Shown here in pieces: positions 23,269-28,218 of a stretch of DNA of 28,218 nucleotides. How positions within the stretch are numbered: position 1 is the stretch's first letter; each line of letters opens with the position of its first letter. The DNA is from Xanthomonas cassavae CFBP 4642 (lineage in GTDB: Bacteria; Pseudomonadota; Gammaproteobacteria; Xanthomonadales; Xanthomonadaceae), in NCBI RefSeq assembly GCF_000454545.1, contig NZ_CM002139.1:1760535-1788752 (forward strand), in the 5' to 3' direction. The translations under genes and the position numbers were made by a program. The notes under the pieces are model-generated. The model saw only the letters and a list, made by a program, of their open reading frames with translations, was not told where the DNA came from and made no database searches.

Positions 23269-24606
23269 CTAGCGCGCTGTGTCCGCCGCCGGCACTGGCT
23301 GCCTGGCCGCTGGGGTCAGCAATTGCTCGGCCAGCCCGCGATAGATCGGCGTCTTGCACACCAGCCCTGACACCGCGCGTGCAATCAACACGGTGGCCAG
23401 GATCGGCAGCAGCATCTGGCTGGTGTCGGTGAGCTCCAGCGAGATCACCGCCGAGGTCAGCGGTGCCTGGGTGACACCGGTCAGGTAGGCGCACATGCCC
23501 AGCAGCACGAAGGTGCGTGGGTCCACGCCCGGCATCAGCACCGACAGGTTGTGGCCGATGCCGGCACCCACCGCCAGGGCGGGCGAGAACAGGCCGCCCG
23601 GAATGCCGGCCAGGTACGAGACCAGATTGGCGAGCAGCTTCATCAGGCCGAATTCGTGGCCGACCACGGCACGCCCCTGCACCAGGCTGCGCGCCTGCTC
23701 GTAGCCGGTGCCGAAGGCGCCTTGCCCGCACACCACCGCCAGCCCGACCAGGGCGACGCCGCACAACGCGGCCAGCAGCACCGGATGCCGTTGGCGCAGT
23801 GCACCCAACCAGTGCGGTTTGCCGCTGACGCTGGCCAGCACCAGCCGCGCGAAGATACCGCCGAGCAGGCCGGCCACAACGCCGCATAACGCAATCGCCA
23901 GCCATGCACGGCCCAACGGCAGCGCCACCGCCACCTTGCCGAAATACGTGTAGCTGCCCAGCAGGCCCAGCGATACCACGCCACCGACGATCACCGCGGT
24001 GAGCAAGGTGCCGGAGAAGCGGTGCTCGAAGCGCCCGCTCAGCTCTTCGATCGCAAAGACCACGCCGGCCAGCGGGGTGTTGAACGCCGCCGCGATGCCG
24101 GCGGCGCCGCCCGCGAGCAAAAAATGCGAGAGCTCGCGCGGATCATGGAAGCCAAACCAGCGCCCGAACACATGCATCAGGCTGGCACCCACATGCACGG
24201 TGGGGCCCTCGCGACCCACCGAGGCACCGCCCAGCAGCGACAGGGTAGTCAAGGCGAGCTTGCCGACCGATACGCGCAGCGACAGGTGGGTGTCGCGAAA
24301 TGCCGGGTCCGGATGCTCCAGCGCGGCGATGACCTGCGGAATGCCGCTGCCGCGGGTGGGCCGCAAAGCGCCGGAGGTGAGCCAGGCGAGCAGGGCGAAG
24401 ATGCCCGGGGTCAGCAGCAGGGCCCACCAGATCGTGTGTGCGGTGATGCGCTGGAACAGGTGGAAGGCGGCATCGCTGGCCTTGGCGAACACGATGGCGA
24501 CCAGGGCCACCGCGATCGCGCCGCCCCACAGTGCGGCGCGGCGACGCCAGCCCTGGCTGGACAACAACGGCCGCAGGCGACGCGGCAAGGGGTCGGGAGC
24601 AGACAT
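23269..24606 (-). CDS. ClC-family chloride/proton antiporter
   Basis: Polytopic inner-membrane protein of 445 aa, about ten or more hydrophobic segments. The selectivity-filter motifs are complete: GSGIPQ (about residues 86-91), GREGPTVHVGA with the external gating Glu, and GIPGGLFSPALAVGAGIG. The inner glutamate pair in FNTPLAGVVFAIEELSG (matching E202/E203 of the E. coli antiporter) and a conserved Tyr in CKTPIYRGL point to a Cl-/H+ exchanger rather than a channel. The ATG at 24606 begins MSAPDPLPRR; an open upstream frame overlaps the NPP stop without family support. It starts 34 nt after the NPP gene, so the two are probably cotranscribed. Its likely role is charge or acid-stress balance. 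Confidence 0.92.
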   Translation of the reverse strand: MSAPDPLPRRLRPLLSSQGWRRRAALWGGAIAVALVAIVFAKASDAAFHLFQRITAHTIWWALLLTPGIFALLAWLTSGALRPTRGSGIPQVIAALEHPDPAFRDTHLSLRVSVGKLALTTLSLLGGASVGREGPTVHVGASLMHVFGRWFGFHDPRELSHFLLAGGAAGIAAAFNTPLAGVVFAIEELSGRFEHRFSGTLLTAVIVGGVVSLGLLGSYTYFGKVAVALPLGRAWLAIALCGVVAGLLGGIFARLVLASVSGKPHWLGALRQRHPVLLAALCGVALVGLAVVCGQGAFGTGYEQARSLVQGRAVVGHEFGLMKLLANLVSYLAGIPGGLFSPALAVGAGIGHNLSVLMPGVDPRTFVLLGMCAYLTGVTQAPLTSAVISLELTDTSQMLLPILATVLIARAVSGLVCKTPIYRGLAEQLLTPAARQPVPAADTAR

Positions 24607-24640
24607 CGCCCTATTGTCGCACTGACGTGCCGGTGGTGGG

Positions 24641-25948
24641 TCAACGCGCCGTCGGTGGCTGCACGCGCAATGCCGGCAGCAGCGTGGCCGGGTTGCCATC
24701 GTTGGGCGCGGCCTCGATGCCCAGCAGGCGCGTCATCAAGGCATAGACGTCGACATTCTCGAAACCGGGCAATGTCTTGCCTTGCGCCAGATCCGGGCCT
24801 TGCGCCACGAACACCGCGCGCATCGCCGGCAATGCCGGATCGAAGCCGTGCGAGCCGCGCATGCCCTGCTGCGGACGCTTGGCCAGTTTGTCCGGGAACA
24901 GTGCATCCCAGCGTTCGTGCATCTGGCACACGATGGGTGCGATGCGCGGGTGCGTGCCGTAATGCCAGCGCGCCGGCAGCTGCGCCTTGCGCCAGCAGTC
25001 GTAGTGCGCATGCGCGCCGAGCAGGTGCGCTTCGGCCTTGGCCTGCTGCCCTGGCAGTGGCACGAACCCGATCACCTGGCCGTCGGTGGTGGCGATGGCA
25101 AGCCCGGGCGGCGCCATGGCTTCCACGCTGATGGCATGGCCCGGCGGCACCTGGGCCATGCCGTGGTCGGAGACCACGATGATGTTGGTGCGCGCGCGGG
25201 TGCCGTCGCGCCGCATGCCGTCCAGCAGCCTGCCGATCGCGGCATCCACTGCGCGCACGCTGTTGGCGTATTCGCGCGATTCCGGGCCGTGGTCGTGGCC
25301 GGCTTCGTCCACCTGTTCGAAGTACAGCGTGACCAGGCGATTGCGCTGGGCGCCGTCGGCCTGGAGCCAGCCGCGCACCGCGTCCACGCGTGCGTCCAGG
25401 CTCACCCCCTCTTCGTAATGGCGCCACTGCGAGGGGCGCACGCCCTGGATCGCCGCTTCGCTGCCCGGCCACGACCAGGTGGCCGCACGCAGGCCGGCGC
25501 GCTCGGCGCCTACCCACAGCGGTTCGCCGCCCCACCAGCGTGCATCGCCCACCGCCTCGGGCTTGCTCAGCCAGAAGCCGCCCAGGGCCGGGTCGCGCAT
25601 GCTGTTGTGCACGATGCCGTGGTGGTCGGGGCGCAGCCCGGTGATCAGCGTGTAGTGGTTGGGAAACGTCAGCGACGGGTACGACGGCGTCATCCAGCGC
25701 GCACGCACGCCATCGCGGGATAGCTGCGACAGCGTCGGGGTGATGCCGCGATCGAGCATGTCTGCACGCAGGCCATCGATGGAGATCAGCAGCAAGGTGT
25801 GTGGGCCATCATCCGCTGCTGCCGTGGCGGCCGGCGGGGCTGATGCGCTGGCGGAGTGCGCCTGGGCACTGGGCTGGAGGGGCTGGCTGTTACAGGCGGC
25901 GAGCAGGGCCGTGGCTGCCGCGGCAACCACATAACGTCGGTCGATCAT
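24641..25948 (-). CDS. Nucleotide pyrophosphatase/phosphodiesterase (NPP) lipoprotein
   Basis: Alkaline-phosphatase-superfamily enzyme, 435 aa, that hydrolyses phosphodiester or pyrophosphate bonds of nucleotides with two zinc ions. The N-terminus is a lipoprotein signal with lipobox LAAC (C19). The active site is complete: D58 (SIDGLRADM), nucleophile T94 (PSLTFPNHY), D214 and H218 (VDEAGHDHG), D261 and H262 (SDHGM), and H367 (RGSHGFD). These fall exactly four residues after the ligand numbers I recall for the crystallised Xanthomonas NPP (54, 90, 210, 214, 257, 258, 363), so this is almost certainly its orthologue. It should be periplasmic, membrane-anchored, possibly scavenging nucleotides. 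The start at 25948 gives the signal peptide. It follows ogt by 37 nt. Confidence 0.94.
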   Translation of the reverse strand: MIDRRYVVAAAATALLAACNSQPLQPSAQAHSASASAPPAATAAADDGPHTLLLISIDGLRADMLDRGITPTLSQLSRDGVRARWMTPSYPSLTFPNHYTLITGLRPDHHGIVHNSMRDPALGGFWLSKPEAVGDARWWGGEPLWVGAERAGLRAATWSWPGSEAAIQGVRPSQWRHYEEGVSLDARVDAVRGWLQADGAQRNRLVTLYFEQVDEAGHDHGPESREYANSVRAVDAAIGRLLDGMRRDGTRARTNIIVVSDHGMAQVPPGHAISVEAMAPPGLAIATTDGQVIGFVPLPGQQAKAEAHLLGAHAHYDCWRKAQLPARWHYGTHPRIAPIVCQMHERWDALFPDKLAKRPQQGMRGSHGFDPALPAMRAVFVAQGPDLAQGKTLPGFENVDVYALMTRLLGIEAAPNDGNPATLLPALRVQPPTAR

Positions 25949-25985
25949 GTGGCCCAGTGTACGGGGCAGCGATGACGTCGCGAAG

Positions 25986-26531
25986 TCATCGCAAGCCTGC
26001 GGCGGGGGCATCGGCGAACAGATCGCCGGCGCGTGCGATCGGCTGCGGCGACCAGCCTTCCAGTTGCAACAAGGCCTGTTTGGTTGGCAGTCCGCCGCCG
26101 AACCCGGTCAATGCTCCGTTGGCACCGATCACGCGATGGCACGGCAGCACGATCGGCAGCGGATTGCGTCCGTTGGCCGCGCCCACCGCGCGGCTGGCAG
26201 CGGGGCGGCCCACCGCTTGCGCCAGCTGCGCATAGCTCCAGGTCTGGCCGAACGGAATCTGCGCCAGCGTGTGCCAGACCTCGCGCTGGAAGGGTGTGCC
26301 CACCGGTGCCAGCGGCAGGTCGAACCGGCATCGCCCGCCATCCAGATAATCGAGCAATTGCTCGCGCGCCTCGCGCACCAGCGCAGCGTCCGGATCGCGC
26401 ACCCAGCGTGCGCGTCCGGCGGCGTCGTAACGGTTCTGCGCGAACAGGATATGGCGGACGCCGGCCTGGTCGGCGGCCACGGTCAGCGTGCCGATCGGCG
26501 AGGGGAAAAGGTCGTAATGCACGGTGCTCAT
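25986..26531 (-). CDS. ogt: Methylated-DNA--protein-cysteine methyltransferase (Ogt)
   Basis: Suicide DNA-repair protein of 181 aa that removes alkyl groups from O6-alkylguanine (and O4-alkylthymine) to its own Cys. The N-terminal ribonuclease-like domain (MSTVHYDLFPSPIGTLTVAA) is followed by the DNA-binding/active domain (about 78-165): FQREVWHTLAQIPFGQTWSY, then SRAVGAANGRNPLP and the active site PCHRV with nucleophile C131, then GFGGGLPTKQALL with the conserved Gly and Lys. The ATG (26531) overlaps the upstream Ada-AlkA stop by 4 nt, so translation is coupled and the alkylation-repair genes form one unit. A short, low-complexity C-terminus follows the active domain. Confidence 0.95.
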   Translation of the reverse strand: MSTVHYDLFPSPIGTLTVAADQAGVRHILFAQNRYDAAGRARWVRDPDAALVREAREQLLDYLDGGRCRFDLPLAPVGTPFQREVWHTLAQIPFGQTWSYAQLAQAVGRPAASRAVGAANGRNPLPIVLPCHRVIGANGALTGFGGGLPTKQALLQLEGWSPQPIARAGDLFADAPAAGLR

Positions 26532-27991
26532 GCTCGGGATTCCTTGCGGTCGGCGGCGAGATGCCACAGGTGCAGCACGGCGTAGGCGCGCCATGGGCGC
26601 CAGGCCTGCGCGCGCGCGTCGGTGGCGCGTTCGCTCAGCCGCAGCGGCGCGCCGAGCACCTGCTGCAGGATCAGGTCGCCGGCCGGAAACGCGTCCGGAT
26701 GCGAGAGCGCACGCATGGCGATGTAGTGCGCCGTCCACGGCCCGATACCGGGCAGGGCGACGCACGCGGCGACGAACTCGGACAGGCGCTGGCCGGCGCC
26801 GAAGTGCAGCCGGCCCTGTGCGCAGGCGCAGGCCAGTGCGCGCAGCGTGGCGGCGCGTGCGCCCGGCAGACCGAGCTGTTCCAGCGGCGCCTCGGCCAGT
26901 TGCTCGGGGGTGGGGAAACTGCGATCCAGCCCTGGCGGCATCTCGGCATGCCGGCCGCCATAGCGCTCCACCAGCCGCGCCGCCAGCGTGGCCGCGCCGG
27001 CCACGCTGATCTGCTGACCCAGCACCGCACGTACCGCGGTCTCGAAGCCATCCCAGCCGCCGGGCACGCGCAGGCCGGGCCGGCGCGCGATCGCCTCGGC
27101 CAGCAGCGGCTCGGTCGCCAGCGTGGCGTGCACGGCCTGCAGGTCCGCGTCCAGATCGAACACGCGGCGCACCCGGCGCACGATCTGCGGAATCCGGCGC
27201 GGATCGGTGGCGCCGATGCGCAGCAGCAGTTCTGCGCGCTGCGGCGCCGGCGCGACGTCGATCAAGCTGGCGTGGCCAGCCGTGCCGATCACCCGCCGGT
27301 AACTGCCGGCATCGATCTGCTCGATCCCCGGGATCGCCCGGCGCTGCAGAAACGCCAGCATCGCCGGCCAGTCCAGCGGCGGCCGATAGCCCAGGCGCAG
27401 CGTGAGTTCGCCGCCCGGCACCTCGGCGCGCTGCTTGCGTAACACCGACGGCGGCATCCCGCATCCTTCCACGAATGCCGCATTGAACCGGCGCAGGCTG
27501 TTGAAGCCGGCCGCCAGCGCGACCTCGGTCACCGGCAAGGCGGTTTCGGTGAGCAACTGCTTGGCCAGCAGCAGCCGGCGTGTGCCGTGTACCTGGATCG
27601 GCGTGGCGCCGAGCTGCTGCACGAACTGCCGTTGCAGCTGCCGCGCGCTGACGCCCACCGCATCGGCCAGGCTGCGCACCGGCTGCTCCTGCAACACGCC
27701 CTCGGCGATCATCGCCAGGGCGCGCTGCACGCTCTCTTCGCCCAGGTGCTGCTGCGCCTGCGGCGACAGCTCCGGCCGGCAGCGCAGGCACGGCCGATAG
27801 CCGGCCGCGCTGGCCGCTGCCGCCGTGGGGTAATAACTGACATTGGCCGGCTTCGGCGCCGGCGCCGGGCACACCGGACGGCAATAGATCCCGGTGCTGC
27901 GCACGGCGGTGAAGAACAGCCCGTCGAAGCGCGCATCGCGCGCCAGGCGGGCGCGGTCGCATTGGGTCCGGTCGGGCGTGAGCATCTGCAT
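26528..27991 (-). CDS. Ada-type regulator fused to AlkA 3-methyladenine DNA glycosylase
   Basis: 487-aa fusion protein. An Ada-type zinc/methyl-phosphotriester domain (about residues 5-78) has the four Cys (C37, C41, C68, C71; STGIYCRPVCPAP and YRPCLRCRPE). An AraC-type helix-turn-helix domain (about 90-185, VRSLADAVGVSARQLQRQF) follows. An AlkA N-terminal-like domain and an HhH-GPD glycosylase domain come next, with LPGIGPWTAHYIAMRALSH and catalytic Asp439 in FPAGDLILQ. It thus combines alkylation sensing with base excision of 3-methyladenine, without Ada's own O6-methylguanine domain; that activity is supplied by the coupled ogt. The start could be 27991 or 27985 (MLTPDR). No clear Ada box was seen upstream. 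Confidence 0.93.
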   Translation of the reverse strand: MQMLTPDRTQCDRARLARDARFDGLFFTAVRSTGIYCRPVCPAPAPKPANVSYYPTAAAASAAGYRPCLRCRPELSPQAQQHLGEESVQRALAMIAEGVLQEQPVRSLADAVGVSARQLQRQFVQQLGATPIQVHGTRRLLLAKQLLTETALPVTEVALAAGFNSLRRFNAAFVEGCGMPPSVLRKQRAEVPGGELTLRLGYRPPLDWPAMLAFLQRRAIPGIEQIDAGSYRRVIGTAGHASLIDVAPAPQRAELLLRIGATDPRRIPQIVRRVRRVFDLDADLQAVHATLATEPLLAEAIARRPGLRVPGGWDGFETAVRAVLGQQISVAGAATLAARLVERYGGRHAEMPPGLDRSFPTPEQLAEAPLEQLGLPGARAATLRALACACAQGRLHFGAGQRLSEFVAACVALPGIGPWTAHYIAMRALSHPDAFPAGDLILQQVLGAPLRLSERATDARAQAWRPWRAYAVLHLWHLAADRKESRA

Positions 27992-28070
27992 GGCGTCAGT
28001 CTATGCCCTCGCCACGGCATCGGCTGGCCGTTTTCGGACAGGGTTGCACAAGCGGGTGCATGTTCATGGC

Positions 28071-28108
28071 GCGGTCAAATCCTTGACCGCTTCAGCCATA
28101 GACTGAAG
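28071..28108. promoter_or_regulatory. Tandem dyads in a divergent promoter
   Basis: Two adjacent perfect inverted repeats: GCGGTCAA-ATCC-TTGACCGC (28071-28090, 8-bp arms) and CTTCAG-CCATAGA-CTGAAG (28090-28108, 6-bp arms). They lie in the gap between the divergent Ada-AlkA gene and the partial gene at 28162. They may be regulator-binding sites or a leader hairpin pair; the regulator is unknown. Confidence 0.5.
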
Positions 28109-28161
28109 GGCACCTCGAATAACCATGCCGGAGTCGATGTGGCGCATGCATGGAGGTGACG

Positions 28162-28218
28162 ATGCTTGGAAACATCGCTGACATGGTCGGCCAAGCTCTC
28201 AGCTCGCCGACGCTGCGC
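28162..28218 (+). CDS. Partial gene running off the window, product unknown
   Basis: The start of a gene: GGAGGTGA stands 3 nt before ATG at 28162, one of the strongest ribosome sites in the window. Only 19 codons are visible (MLGNIADMVGQALSSPTLR), an amphipathic helix-like N-terminus without a signal peptide. An in-frame ATG at 28150 is possible. The product cannot be identified from this fragment. It is divergent from the alkylation-repair gene. Confidence 0.65.
   Translation, partial: MLGNIADMVGQALSSPTLR

Overview
The window is about 71% or more GC by eye, with third positions almost always G or C. Gene content and order point to a Xanthomonas chromosome. The clearest marker is the nucleotide pyrophosphatase/phosphodiesterase: all its metal ligands and its nucleophile sit at a constant +4 offset from the numbering I recall for the crystallised X. 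citri/axonopodis enzyme. I see no insertion sequence, prophage, CRISPR array or tRNA. This is core chromosome with several small decay scars.

Layout. (1) 139-5444: a creB-creC two-component pair, a papain-like secreted cysteine protease on the other strand, then creD, which is cut by an in-frame TAG, then a small unknown gene in the same operon. A near-match to the CreB 'cre-tag' lies upstream of creD. (2) 5487-10298: a GNAT acetyltransferase, a nitrilase-superfamily amidohydrolase, a DUF3616 protein, glutamyl-tRNA synthetase (gltX) and the zinc repressor zur 13 nt behind it. (3) 10299-13557: a sparse, partly decayed region with a cupin gene convergent with an AraC-type regulator gene, a small ORF, and a scar where the 3' ends of a LysR regulator gene and an aldo/keto reductase gene remain back to back. 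(4) 13558-16216: a tightly coupled secreted subtilase operon whose protease gene is frameshifted in its last codons, plus a secreted partner of unknown function. (5) 17047-19428: a TonB-dependent receptor of unknown substrate. (6) 19907-22548: a ZnuD-like TonB-dependent receptor divergent from a His-tailed MerC-like membrane protein, with a Zur-box-like sequence in front of each gene. (7) 22827-23059: ribosomal protein bTHX with a histone-H1-like tail and a canonical terminator. (8) 27991-23269: a minus-strand run of ada/alkA fusion, ogt, NPP lipoprotein and ClC antiporter. A new plus-strand gene begins at 28162 and leaves the window.

How the genes work together. The most interesting unit is the zinc module. 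The Zur repressor (9792-10298) is encoded in the same window as a divergent pair of likely targets: an outer-membrane zinc receptor and a small inner-membrane MerC-fold protein with a Cys-Ala-Val-His-Cys motif and a C-terminal His/Cys tail. Together they could carry zinc across both membranes. The second theme is small lesions: the creD nonsense codon, the subtilase frameshift and the LysR/AKR deletion scar. The third is alkylation repair, where the sensor/regulator-glycosylase fusion overlaps the methyltransferase gene by 4 nt.

All functional calls come from reading motifs by eye. No database search or alignment was run.
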